Shown: one piece after another, positions 1-7,574 of the stretch
Layout of the letters: every line of letters begins with the position of its first letter
Position numbering within the stretch: the first letter of the stretch is position 1
Assembly: GCF_017656375.1 (NCBI RefSeq)
Contig: NZ_JACDOB010000002.1
Coordinates: 62,001 to 126,000 of the forward strand
Reading direction: 5' to 3'
Length of the DNA: 64,000 bases
Source of the DNA: Thermovirga sp.
GTDB lineage: Bacteria; Synergistota; Synergistia; Synergistales; Thermovirgaceae
The notes under the pieces: generated by a model
Seen by the model: the letters and a program-made list of their open reading frames with translations, nothing else
Database searches by the model: none
What the model was told of the DNA's origin: nothing
Position numbers and translations under genes: made by a program

Positions 1-68
1 TCTCCATAGCGAGCCTTCTGCACAATTACAGAAAGTTCTTCTCCTATAATTTTCTTTAAATTATCCAT
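1..68 (-). CDS. grdD: Glycine/sarcosine/betaine reductase complex C, alpha subunit (5' part only)
   Basis: Only the first 22 codons are inside the window; the rest runs off the left edge. The peptide begins MDNLKKIIGEELSVIVQKAR. The ATG at 68 sits 8 nt after a GAGGAG ribosome binding site and 15 bp downstream of the grdC stop. The name rests mainly on position: in known glycine reductase operons grdD directly follows grdC. GrdD and GrdC form protein C, which takes the carboxymethyl-selenoether from selenoprotein A and releases acetyl phosphate. The short peptide alone would not identify it. Confidence 0.75.
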   Translation of the reverse strand, partial: MDNLKKIIGEELSVIVQKARYG

Positions 69-83
69 AAAAAACACTCCTCA

Positions 84-1622
84 TTATTGCTGTTTCTTAA
101 GGTCTTCTGCCAATCCTTGCAGGACATCCAAAACAGCCTCTCTTATTTCTTCTCTTGTAAGAGCTGCCTTTTCTTCTTCTTTCTGGCCCGGCTCAATAAT
201 AAAAGATGCCCCATCAGAAAGGTTTGTAAGTCTCGCCAGGAACAAGCTGCCCTTACCTATAATCATTGCTCGTTTCATCTCATTGGCCTTTATTGCATCA
301 CAAGCATGCCCGATAAATGGAACCCCTGAAGGAATGTGTCCCTGTGTGTGGGCAAAGCCAGGAATACCCTTGTTTTTAACAAATTCGTTCATAGCACTCT
401 TCTCCAAGCGCCCTTTCATAACAGCAAGTGCAGCTATCATTTTAAAGTTGGCCAAAGGCACATCCCCGGCACCTGCAGGTAAGGTTATTTCCGGTATATG
501 AAGTTCTGCTGCATATTTGTCTATATCGTTGAAATCCAAGCCCAGCTTCTGCAGGGGCTCCCATACTAAAGCACTTGTAATGGCCTGGGGTGAAGCTCCA
601 GCTGCAACGGAGTGTTTGCCTAGGGCATCCAACCTAATCACTGGATTTTCTCCGTCCGAGGGGCCAAGAAGAACAGCAAAGCCTCCAAGACAGTCCTCAA
701 GAGCTGGCATATCTTTTTTAATATGATCTCTACTGTTCATAAAAAGTTTAGGAACAGCTCCCCCAGCCAAAACTACAACGTTTTTTCTAGCACCAGATGC
801 CACCTGGCATGCTCCTGCTATAACTGCGTTTACCGGGCCAGCACAAAAACTTCTCACATCACATCCAGAAGCATTGACACATCCAGCTATCTCCGCAACG
901 GCCTTAGCAAAATTGCCGCCACCTCTCTGGTTAGCGTCTCCTGCAGCTTCCTCAGAACATTCTACAACGTAATCAATTTCTTCAGGTTTGATACCAGCGT
1001 TTTTCATCAAATGAAGCAAAGAAAGCACTCCACCTGCTTTGCAAGCTATATTTTCTAAAAGCACGTAAGATGACAGGCATTCATCAGTCTCGTGCCCTCT
1101 TCTGCAACATCCAACAACCCTTTCGCCAAGATACAGAGGAAGTGCTTCGTTTTCGTTGACCTCCTTCATTATTTCTTCCTGAGGATGACCTGCTTCAAGT
1201 CTCTTCAATTGGGATTCGTTCAAAAGGGAATGACCTTCCAATTTGCTTTTTATTTCAGAAGCAAAGATCTCTTCCAACCAGATTATGTCAAAGACATCAC
1301 ATATATCCATAAGCCCAATAAATTCATCTTCGGGCATGATTTCCCCGTATTTACCGAAGCGATCACAACTTTTCAATCTATTTTCATACATAGGGCTTGG
1401 CTGCTGCTCCAATTCTGCTAGGGTTATTCCTCCTATATAGGCCTGATTAGGAGCATAAGCACAAGCTTCCTTGTAGCTCTGCATTTTATTTTTTAGATTT
1501 TTGATAAATTCCGTCTCGCCTCTTAAAAGTCTCTCTGTAAACGGAGTATTACCGTAGTGAAAAGCAATGTTTGGAACATGATTCAGACAGTAAGAATAGC
1601 CCTTTATTGATGCTTTAGCCAT
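84..1622 (-). CDS. grdC: Glycine reductase complex C, beta subunit
   Basis: This 512-residue protein matches the GrdC family in length and character. It resembles a thiolase/FabH-type condensing enzyme, with Cys- and Gly-rich segments such as ECSEEAAGDANQRGGGN, SGCDVRSFCAGPVNA and GFAHTQGHIPSGVPF. In the known pathway protein C converts the Se-carboxymethyl group on GrdA to acetyl phosphate, giving one ATP by substrate-level phosphorylation. The ATG at 1622 follows a strong AGGAGGAGG site. It lies between grdB and grdD and is separated from grdB by a terminator-like hairpin, so it may be transcribed at a lower level than grdE, grdA and grdB. It is cytoplasmic, with no signal peptide. Identification is confident from sequence and context together. 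Confidence 0.93.
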   Translation of the reverse strand: MAKASIKGYSYCLNHVPNIAFHYGNTPFTERLLRGETEFIKNLKNKMQSYKEACAYAPNQAYIGGITLAELEQQPSPMYENRLKSCDRFGKYGEIMPEDEFIGLMDICDVFDIIWLEEIFASEIKSKLEGHSLLNESQLKRLEAGHPQEEIMKEVNENEALPLYLGERVVGCCRRGHETDECLSSYVLLENIACKAGGVLSLLHLMKNAGIKPEEIDYVVECSEEAAGDANQRGGGNFAKAVAEIAGCVNASGCDVRSFCAGPVNAVIAGACQVASGARKNVVVLAGGAVPKLFMNSRDHIKKDMPALEDCLGGFAVLLGPSDGENPVIRLDALGKHSVAAGASPQAITSALVWEPLQKLGLDFNDIDKYAAELHIPEITLPAGAGDVPLANFKMIAALAVMKGRLEKSAMNEFVKNKGIPGFAHTQGHIPSGVPFIGHACDAIKANEMKRAMIIGKGSLFLARLTNLSDGASFIIEPGQKEEEKAALTREEIREAVLDVLQGLAEDLKKQQ

Positions 1623-1638
1623 TTTTGTTTCCTCCTCC

Positions 1639-1682
1639 TAAAAAGGTAAGGGGAAAGACACGTCGCGCCTCTCCCCTTACCT
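1639..1682 (-). terminator. Intercistronic terminator-like hairpin between grdB and grdC
   Basis: On the minus strand an 11-bp perfect stem (arms at 1672-1682 and 1644-1654, AGGTAAGGGGA with its complement) encloses a 17-nt loop. Five T residues follow at once, which is the layout of an intrinsic terminator. It lies after the grdB stop and just before the grdC ribosome binding site, inside what is otherwise a continuous operon. Partial termination or 3'-end protection would give more GrdE/A/B transcript than GrdC/D. That effect is inference. Confidence 0.7.
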
Positions 1683-1689
1683 AGTATTA

Positions 1690-2997
1690 TTAATCGTTAA
1701 ATACCGTTTGATCTTCCACCTCGGTCTGAAGAGCTTTAAGAGCCTTCATTACAAGGTGCTTGCGCAATTGCTTCTCTTCTTCAGGTGTTTTTGTTGGATC
1801 TCCTAATGGATGAGGTATAGCAACAGCAGGAACTATTCTATTGGCTCCTACCGTTAAAGAAATAGGAACTATGGTACATACATGCACTACCGGCAAGCCG
1901 GCTCTTTCAATTTCCTTTACGATCGTTGCACCGCAACGAGTACAGGTTCCTCAGGTCGAGGTCACAATCACAGCAGTTACGTTAGCATCCTTGAGCTTCT
2001 GCGCTATCTCAGCACCAAATTTCTTGGCGTTCGCCACAGATGTGCCATTACCAACTGTGGTATAGAAAGTTTCGTGGAATTTCTTGATGACCCCTTCTTT
2101 CTCTAACTCCCGCATAACGTCAACAGGCAGCACCCTGTTTGGATTCTCATTAGCGTATGTGGGGTCGTACCCACCATGGGCCGTTTCATGAGTTTCAGCA
2201 GAAAGAGATTCCACGCCTGCCAAACTATATTCTCCATATTTAGAAGCACTGGAAGCCTCAATGTGATCAGGGTTGCCTTTAGGGACAATTCCCCCCGATG
2301 TGACAAGAGCTATAGTTGCCTCGGCCAGATTTGCTACAGGAGGATTAGGTGGTACTCGATCAAAAACAGGCATGGGATATTCTGTTGTGTAAGGTTCGCC
2401 TTTTAGTTTCTTCACGAACATATCCACTGCCCTTACGGCTCCTATTTTATCCGCAAAATAGTTAATTCTTACACCTTTCGGGATATACCCTTCCTCTTCT
2501 GGCTTACCTATAGGTTCGCCACGCAGTTGCTTAAGCACGAGCTTCGCCATAACAGGAATGGCATCTTTCATCCCTCTAGCGCTATCTGCGGTCTTGACTA
2601 TATACGTTGCCTTCTTGAACATGTCCACGCCTGGGTTTTCCTCATACATACCAGTAACAGTAGGTATATTGAGCTCGTTAGCAACAGCTTCACATACTGC
2701 TCCACAGGCCGTGCCGTATCTGCCTGCGTTGAAAGCTGGACCTGCCACTACCGCATCAGGCTCAAACTTGGCAATGAGCTCAAGTATCTGTTTTTTTGCC
2801 TCTTCTATGTTATCGGCAAAGTAGGAATCTCCACATATAACAGTCCCTACTATTTCCGCATCTCCGCCTAAAGCACCGTTAAGGGCCAAACCGGGACCAA
2901 CCGCTCCATCTCTGGCTTCTGGCCTGTAATCGGCCTTTTCTTCTCCACCTACACCAGCAAAAAACTGGTTTATGTAATGTACTACCCTGTATGCCAT
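1690..2997 (-). CDS. grdB: Glycine reductase complex B, selenoprotein subunit (Sec at in-frame UGA)
   Basis: The open frame from 2997 reaches TGA at 1951-1953 and continues in the same frame to a stop at 1690. Reading the TGA as selenocysteine gives a 435-residue protein with Sec at position 349 in the motif TST-U-GTCTRCG, followed by the family-typical stretch SLTVGANRIVPAVAIPHPLG. GrdB is the substrate-specific component that binds glycine as a Schiff base and hands the carboxymethyl group to GrdA. The UxxC motif (U349, C352) is the catalytic selenol site of the family. The start ATG has a strong GGGGGGG-type ribosome binding site. An automatic gene caller would split this into a 348-residue protein and a small downstream ORF, so both pieces should be annotated as one gene. 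Frame continuity and the conserved residues on both sides of the UGA argue against a pseudogene. Confidence 0.96.
1924..1953 (-). promoter_or_regulatory. Candidate bacterial SECIS hairpin for grdB
   Basis: Immediately downstream of the UGA at 1951-1953, positions 1938-1924 on the minus strand form CGTTGC-GGT-GCAACG, a perfect 6-bp stem with a G-rich 3-nt loop starting 12 nt after the UGA. Bacterial SelB recognises a short hairpin in the first 40 nt after the UGA, and this one is in the right place. Pairing is seen directly; SelB recognition is inferred. Confidence 0.7.
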
Positions 2998-3028
2998 TCT
3001 TCCCCCCCCTTCCGCAGATATCTACGAT

Positions 3029-3505
3029 CTACAGTGAATATTTGCTATACTGTTCTCTAATCTTTTTAACTGCAGCTGCTAATGCTTCCGTATCAAGAAC
3101 CATCTCCATCATGCCGACCTGCTCTTCCCAAACAGAGGGGTCTGCTTCTCCCTTGATTTCCTCCTCAAAAACGTGGTAAACAGCGAGTCCCAACGAGACT
3201 CCTGCCAACGGACCTGCAAAGGTTGGATCTCCATTAGTAACGGTCTCAGCATATATCTCGGCGCCTTCTGGATCTGAAGAACCCAAAACTACAACCACGT
3301 TCTCAGCACCGTATTTTTCTGCTGCATCCTTAACCCTTTGCTGATTTTGCAGGTCCATTGCACCTGCAGCTGTTCAGACGAAACACTCTGTGACGGAGAA
3401 AACTATTTCTGCGCCACTATTCTTCAAGCTTTCCTCCATTGCTGGCCCGGCTACACCATCGCGCTCACCTAGGAGGATCAGCTTTTTCCCTGTAAGCTTA
3501 CCCAT
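3029..3505 (-). CDS. grdA: Glycine reductase selenoprotein A (Sec44)
   Basis: Reading through TGA at 3374-3376 joins an N-terminal part starting at ATG 3505 ([17 protein letters not shown]) to the downstream frame, giving a 158-residue protein. The Sec is residue 44 in the motif [16 protein letters not shown], the family hallmark CxxU with Cys41 and Sec44. GrdA is the small acidic carrier that accepts the carboxymethyl group from GrdB as a selenoether and passes it to protein C; thioredoxin then reduces the oxidised form. Without recoding, the only visible ORF is a 109-residue fragment starting at Met 3358, which loses the active site. The gene has an AGGAGGTG site before the start and lies between grdE and grdB as in characterised operons. 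Confidence 0.96.
3348..3376 (-). promoter_or_regulatory. Candidate bacterial SECIS hairpin for grdA
   Basis: Downstream of the UGA at 3374-3376, positions 3368-3348 (minus strand) form TGCAGGT-loop-ACCTGCA, a perfect 7-bp stem with a 7-nt loop, starting 5 nt after the UGA. Position and size fit a bacterial SECIS element. The selenocysteine genes selA, selB, selC and selD are not in this window. Confidence 0.72.
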
Positions 3506-3533
3506 GCACTACACCTCCTATATATTCAAGATC

Positions 3534-4826
3534 TTACCCTGTGTAAGCAGCTATTCTATTGAAACCCAGTTCGTTAGTTGCTCCAGTTATTGCCTGTATC
3601 TCCGTTTCTATTGAGCCATCTTCCCTTAAGGAACCATCAAACCCGCCTGCTATGATATCTGCGTATTCTGGGAAGCCTATCACCTTTTCCATCTTAGGCA
3701 GCACAACCACTTCATTGGCGTTTCCTGCAGTAACCACTGCATCTGCCTCGGAGCACGCATCGGCCAGAGACTGGCTCGCTCCATCTCTTCCTGCGTATTC
3801 GTCTGTCAAAAGAACCGTTTTGATGCCTGCTTTCTCTGCTTTGCGGCAATTCATGATTAGGTCAGTATCCGGGTTCCCAAAACCTTCTTCCGTAATAATC
3901 AGACCATCTACACCCAAAAGTCTGGCAAGCTTTACAGCATATGAAGAGCTTCTCTTCTTGTCTGCAAGAGTAGTGTTTTCGTTGGTTATTATGCAGCCAA
4001 CAAAGTTAAAATCTTTGCCATGCCTTGCGTACATTTCTTTTATAACTGGATTGTTAAGATGGGAATAGGTGTTATTTTTATCGCATGCCGAAACACAGTT
4101 ACCTGAAACTATTGCTCCGTCCATGACTTCATTTGGATGTATTAGAGTAGGTAGTATCTTTTTGGCATCTACCCCATAAACGTAGGTATCATGTAACAAA
4201 CCTTGCGATTGGAGCATGTACAAATATGCAACTTTAGGAAGTCCCTCATGTGATTTCATAGCTTCTGCAAAGCAAGGCAACTCGTAAGTCTCTACTTCAT
4301 CAGCTGCAGCACCCTTTACAGCACATGCCAGGTAGTGGGCCGTCTTGAGTCCAGCCATACGGCAAGCAGCTTCATATTCGTGTTTTTCAAGCCCCTCTTT
4401 GGGTTCAAAAACTAGTACCACGTTGTTTGTCTTAGAGAAAGGAGTGTAATCTGCCCCAGGACCTGACATATCAATAATACCTTCCTGGAAACCAACTATC
4501 CTTCCGCAGGTCACAACTGCAGCCCCAGAAAGCACTAATGTCTTACCACAACCTACCGTATCAACATCCCCTATGAATCCAGGGAAAACCTCATTTTCAC
4601 CCTCAAGCTTGCACCGAGGCTCCACCACATCTTTAACAGGTAGTATCCTTACGCTCTCACCTGGCTTAGCAAAATCGACGGAGACTTTAGCAAAACGCTC
4701 ATCTTCCAATAACATCTCCTCTATTTCTGCCTTATTGACATAGAGCGTACCCCCATCAAATAAGGTTTTATCGCCCCACTTCAAATCAGTAACTTTGACT
4801 TTATGTAGCTCAAGCTTCAAACTCAA
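3534..4826 (-). CDS. grdE: Glycine reductase complex B, GrdE proprotein (pyruvoyl-forming)
   Basis: This 430-residue protein is a clear GrdE homologue. GrdE is made as a proprotein that is cleaved at an internal cysteine; the new N-terminus becomes a pyruvoyl group that forms the Schiff base with glycine in protein B. Here GNCVSACDKN contains Asn243-Cys244 near the middle of the chain, giving two pieces of about 26 and 20 kDa, so I take Cys244 as the likely processing site. That site is inferred from family knowledge. The C-terminal region contains the family-like ITEEGFGNPDTDLIMN and AITGATNELGFNR segments. The gene lies between trxA and grdA with short spacers and is cytoplasmic. Confidence 0.95.
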   Translation of the reverse strand: MSLKLELHKVKVTDLKWGDKTLFDGGTLYVNKAEIEEMLLEDERFAKVSVDFAKPGESVRILPVKDVVEPRCKLEGENEVFPGFIGDVDTVGCGKTLVLSGAAVVTCGRIVGFQEGIIDMSGPGADYTPFSKTNNVVLVFEPKEGLEKHEYEAACRMAGLKTAHYLACAVKGAAADEVETYELPCFAEAMKSHEGLPKVAYLYMLQSQGLLHDTYVYGVDAKKILPTLIHPNEVMDGAIVSGNCVSACDKNNTYSHLNNPVIKEMYARHGKDFNFVGCIITNENTTLADKKRSSSYAVKLARLLGVDGLIITEEGFGNPDTDLIMNCRKAEKAGIKTVLLTDEYAGRDGASQSLADACSEADAVVTAGNANEVVVLPKMEKVIGFPEYADIIAGGFDGSLREDGSIETEIQAITGATNELGFNRIAAYTG

Positions 4827-4855
4827 TCCCTCCCTTCGTTATCGTATTACTCCCG

Positions 4856-5173
4856 CTACAGGAGTTTTTCAACTCTCTCCCTTATAGCTTCGGGCGTAAC
4901 ATCTCCACCAGTAATTCTTTCCTTCAGTTCTCCATCCTTATAGAATAGAAAAGTAGGAACGCCCATGACTCGCAAAGATATTACCAACCTCCTGTTTTCT
5001 GCCACATTCAGCTTGCAGAATTTAACCTTCCCCTCGTACTCTTTTGCCAATTCCTCGACTTGGGGCATCAATGCAAGGCAAGGACCACATTTAGGCCCCC
5101 ACAGGTCCACTACTACAGGAAGGTCACTCTTAAGAACTTCTTCCTCATAATTATCCTTGTTAACCTCTATCAT
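4856..5173 (-). CDS. trxA: Thioredoxin of the glycine reductase operon, WGPKCGPC active site
   Basis: A 105-residue thioredoxin. I chose ATG 5173 because GGAGG lies 8 nt upstream; a GTG at 5182 overlaps that site. The redox motif CGPC is at residues 29-32 and the cis-proline motif GVPTF is present. The usual tryptophan directly before the first cysteine (WCGPC) is lysine here (PKCGPC), which should change the environment of the nucleophilic cysteine. In glycine reductase operons thioredoxin reduces the mixed selenide-sulfide on GrdA after each turnover. Its thioredoxin reductase partner, often encoded next to it, is absent from the window. Confidence 0.93.
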   Translation of the reverse strand: MIEVNKDNYEEEVLKSDLPVVVDLWGPKCGPCLALMPQVEELAKEYEGKVKFCKLNVAENRRLVISLRVMGVPTFLFYKDGELKERITGGDVTPEAIRERVEKLL

Positions 5174-5224
5174 GCGTTTCACCTCCTTTTAAATAACCAA
5201 TTTATTCCCCACTCTGAATGGGAA

Positions 5225-5680
5225 TTACCAGCCAGTATTAATGCCATTACTAATAGCCTTAGAAAAATCATACTTTATGCCATAGCGGTTTAAATTAACT
5301 GAGACAAGGTATAAGTCAAGAATAGCGTAATCCTCAGCTACGCTTTCAACTCGGGGGGGATTTTTTGAACCTTCAGGCATGCCAGAGCGAAATTTGAGAA
5401 TGCTCTTTTCTATTAGTCCCAAAGATTCCAAATCCACATTAAATGGCTTGTGTTCCTTCGACACTCGCAACCCAAGGAGGATAGTTCTATAAGGTTGCTG
5501 TCTGGGAGTAAAATTACCATATAGAGGATGATTCAGAAGGGCCCATCCTTGATGTATGTAATCCCTCGCCTTCTCGAGAACAGATAAAGCATCACCTTTT
5601 ACAAACTCGAGACAATCAATTTGCCCTTCGAGGATTTTATTATTGGATATGACCTTATATTTTTCATATTTGCCGAACAT
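5225..5680 (-). CDS. grdX: GrdX family protein
   Basis: A 151-residue soluble protein matching the GrdX family, the usual first gene of glycine reductase operons. Family-like features are the segment VLEKARDYIHQGWALLNHPL and PYRTILLG in the middle. The function of GrdX is unknown. It is the first gene after the glycine riboswitch. Its AGGGGG ribosome binding site, 6 nt before ATG 5680, lies inside a hairpin that could block translation (separate entry), so this gene is probably the direct translational target of the switch. It is separated from trxA by about 50 bp. Confidence 0.85.
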   Translation of the reverse strand: MFGKYEKYKVISNNKILEGQIDCLEFVKGDALSVLEKARDYIHQGWALLNHPLYGNFTPRQQPYRTILLGLRVSKEHKPFNVDLESLGLIEKSILKFRSGMPEGSKNPPRVESVAEDYAILDLYLVSVNLNRYGIKYDFSKAISNGINTGW

Positions 5681-5684
5681 CGGA

Positions 5685-5712
5685 AACCCCCTATTACCTG
5701 AATAGGTGGGTT
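5685..5712 (-). promoter_or_regulatory. SD-sequestering hairpin upstream of grdX
   Basis: On the minus strand 5712-5701 (AACCCACCTATT) pairs with 5695-5685 (AATAGGGGGTT) across the 5-nt loop CAGGT. This gives 11 base pairs with one bulged A. The 3' arm contains the whole AGGGGG ribosome binding site of grdX, so the stem would shut off initiation. The 5' arm abuts the last helix of the glycine riboswitch and shares one nucleotide with it. I take it as the expression platform; the base pairing is visible and the switching is inferred. Confidence 0.7.
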
Positions 5713-5880
5713 CTCTGTTCTTGCGTCGCTGCTCTTCAACTTAAAGCTCAAAGCAGCCACGTGTTCAGAGACTCGTCCAGCCGCAATCCTTTAGCCTGAG
5801 AGTTTCCCTTCAGCTAGAACAGCTGAGGTTGCACCTTCGGCGCCCCGTATTTCTACAAGCACTCGGGGTCTCTCTTGCGA
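5712..5880 (-). ncRNA. Glycine riboswitch: one full aptamer plus a reduced (ghost) second domain
   Basis: The 343-bp gap between grdX and the transporter gene contains this leader. Minus-strand 5880-5782 holds the conserved glycine aptamer parts: P1 (CGCAA with TTGCG), GAGAG pairing with CTCTC, a CCCCG/CGGGG helix, the core GCGCCGAAGGTGCAA, a CAGCT/AGCTG helix and AACTCTCAGG. A second full aptamer does not follow. Instead 5771-5766 (TCTCTG) pairs with 5717-5712 (CAGAGA) around a smaller GCTGCT/AGCAGC hairpin, like the ghost domains described for singlet glycine riboswitches. Upstream position to the grd operon supports activation by glycine. Confidence 0.92.
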
Positions 5881-5941
5881 CCTTCATCCGAACCTAGCAA
5901 GTGTATTTTTGCACAAATGCTTACAACGGTCAACCTTGTTT

Positions 5942-5970
5942 ATTATAAGCCAAAACAAAAAAACAATAAA
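5942..5970 (-). promoter_or_regulatory. Probable promoter of the grd operon
   Basis: The minus strand has a perfect TATAAT at 5947-5942 and TTTATT (weak -35) at 5970-5965 with a 17-bp spacer. A start near 5935 would give a leader of about 255 nt that includes the riboswitch. The -35 hexamer overlaps the T-tract of the upstream terminator and is a poor match, so only the -10 is convincing. Confidence 0.5.
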
Positions 5971-5996
5971 ACCGGGCAATTAACTGCCCGGTTTTA
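5960..5996 (-). terminator. Rho-independent terminator of the NSS transporter gene
   Basis: A 10-bp stem AAACCGGGCA/TGCCCGGTTT (arms 5969-5978 and 5985-5994, 6-nt loop) is followed on the minus strand by a long T-rich tract. It ends the transporter transcript and insulates the riboswitch promoter. Confidence 0.88.
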
Positions 5997-6023
5997 TAAT
6001 ACCACTTGACAATAAAATACTTG

Positions 6024-7364
6024 TTACCATTTCAGCCCTGTTATAAATATATAGGCTATCGCAACTGGAGCCACTATTCTGCATACCCAAAGCCAAGCTG
6101 TCTCAAGCCCAAAAGGCACAGTACCATTGTTGGTAACCTCTTTCTTCGCTCCTTCTGTCCATATCCAACCCACAAACAAAGCTATGAACAGGCCACCCAA
6201 AGGCAGCAGCACATTGGAGGCAATAAAGTCCGCAGAGTCAAGAAAATCTCTACCTCCCAATTTGGGCAATTTACCCGCCAATCCTAAAACAGAAGGTATA
6301 CCCAATAAGAATATCAGTAATCCATTTGTCCACGCGGCCTTTGCCCTTGACCATTTCATTTCATCGATAAAGTAGGCAGAAACAACTTCCAAAAGGGATA
6401 TGGCCGAAGTCAAAGCAGCGACAAACAGAAGCAGGAAGAACAAACCGGACCAAATTGCGCCCCCTGGCATCTTGGCAAAAACATTGGGGAGGGTAATAAA
6501 GGTAAGGCCAGGCCCTGCTCCAGGCTCCACACCGAAGGCAAAAACTGCTGGGAAAATGACCAAACCTGCAAGGAATGCCACCGCAGTATCCAAGAAACAG
6601 ACCTGCGCTGCAGCACCAGGAAGGACTTCTTTTTTATCCAGATAACTACCATAGGTAATCATACAACCCATACCTAAAGACAAAGAGAAAAACGCTTGCC
6701 CCAACGCTGCCCCAAGGGTTCCAGCATTAATTTTGGAGAAGTCAGGCTTAAGGTAAAATGCTATACCTTCTCCTGCCCCCTGCAGAGTAACAGCTCTGAC
6801 AATCAAAATCAACAAAATGATGAATAGGCCAGGCATCAAAATCCGGCAATACTTTTCAATTCCTTCGCCTATTCCCTTATAAACTATATAAGTAGTTATT
6901 ATCATAAAAAGTGCCTGCCAAGCTATAACTGCACCTGAATTGGTTATGAATCCAACAAAGAAATCCCCCGCTTTCCCCTGCTCAGCAATTTGCATAAGGC
7001 CTGTAAAGGATTTAAGGAAATATGCTATAGTCCAGCCCGCAATAACGCCATAATAAGAGAGAATTATGAAACCCGCTGCAACCCCCATCCAACCTACAAT
7101 AGTCCAAGCGCCTCCTTTGAGCTTCTTGAAAGAACCAACAGCATTAAGTTGAGCAGCCCTTCCTATGGCTATCTCTGCAAGCATGACGGAAAAACCTATG
7201 ACAAAGACCAAAGCGACGTAAAGCAAGACAAAAGCAGCACCACCATTTTGCCCCGTTATGTAAGGGAACCTCCATATGTTACCAAGCCCTACAGCCGAGC
7301 CTGCTGCTGCCAGAATAAAACCCAACTTAGAACCCCACTGTTCTCTTTCCGCTCCGTTACTCAT
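6024..7364 (-). CDS. Neurotransmitter:sodium symporter (NSS) family amino acid transporter
   Basis: A 446-residue membrane protein of the LeuT/NSS family. The N-terminus carries the hallmark GSAVGLGNIWRFPYI loop of TM1, which forms the Na+ and substrate sites, followed by about ten more hydrophobic helices. Length fits bacterial NSS carriers. It would import an amino acid in symport with Na+ across the inner membrane. The substrate cannot be read from sequence. Its place directly upstream of the glycine-reductase operon suggests glycine or another small amino acid, but it has its own promoter and terminator and no riboswitch. Start ATG 7364 follows an AGGAGGG site. Confidence 0.9.
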   Translation of the reverse strand: MSNGAEREQWGSKLGFILAAAGSAVGLGNIWRFPYITGQNGGAAFVLLYVALVFVIGFSVMLAEIAIGRAAQLNAVGSFKKLKGGAWTIVGWMGVAAGFIILSYYGVIAGWTIAYFLKSFTGLMQIAEQGKAGDFFVGFITNSGAVIAWQALFMIITTYIVYKGIGEGIEKYCRILMPGLFIILLILIVRAVTLQGAGEGIAFYLKPDFSKINAGTLGAALGQAFFSLSLGMGCMITYGSYLDKKEVLPGAAAQVCFLDTAVAFLAGLVIFPAVFAFGVEPGAGPGLTFITLPNVFAKMPGGAIWSGLFFLLLFVAALTSAISLLEVVSAYFIDEMKWSRAKAAWTNGLLIFLLGIPSVLGLAGKLPKLGGRDFLDSADFIASNVLLPLGGLFIALFVGWIWTEGAKKEVTNNGTVPFGLETAWLWVCRIVAPVAIAYIFITGLKW

Positions 7365-7456
7365 ACTATCCCTCCTATCGTTTCTTCTATATTATTATCC
7401 TATTTATCAACTACAAAATTTTCAGACCATCACCTCCTTCTGATATCTTATACTAT

Positions 7457-7486
7457 ATTATAAGTATTTTTTGAATTTTCTTGCAA
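7457..7486 (-). promoter_or_regulatory. Promoter of the NSS transporter gene
   Basis: TTGCAA at 7486-7481 and TATAAT at 7462-7457 on the minus strand are separated by 18 bp, in the intergenic region upstream of the transporter. The predicted leader is about 85 nt and holds a second GGAGGTGATG-like sequence of unknown meaning. Confidence 0.65.
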
Positions 7487-7574
7487 CGTCTATGATTGTT
7501 TTTTTAAAAACTTTGTAACAAAAGTTCAACTTTTTACTCCTCAATAAGCTATCATTTTGCATGCTATTATATTT

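Noticed and set aside
1690..1896. Small separate ORF downstream of grdB
   Set aside because: It is the C-terminal part of GrdB after the Sec codon, in the same frame and with family-conserved sequence.
3029..3358. A 109-residue stand-alone protein starting at Met 3358
   Set aside because: It is GrdA lacking its N-terminus and Sec44; the upstream frame continues through the UGA.
5690..5790. A complete second glycine aptamer
   Set aside because: The conserved core sequences of a glycine aptamer are missing; only two helices remain.
7425..7445. A two-codon leader ORF after GGAGGTG in the transporter leader
   Set aside because: The spacing of the ATG to the ribosome site is too short and there is no supporting structure.
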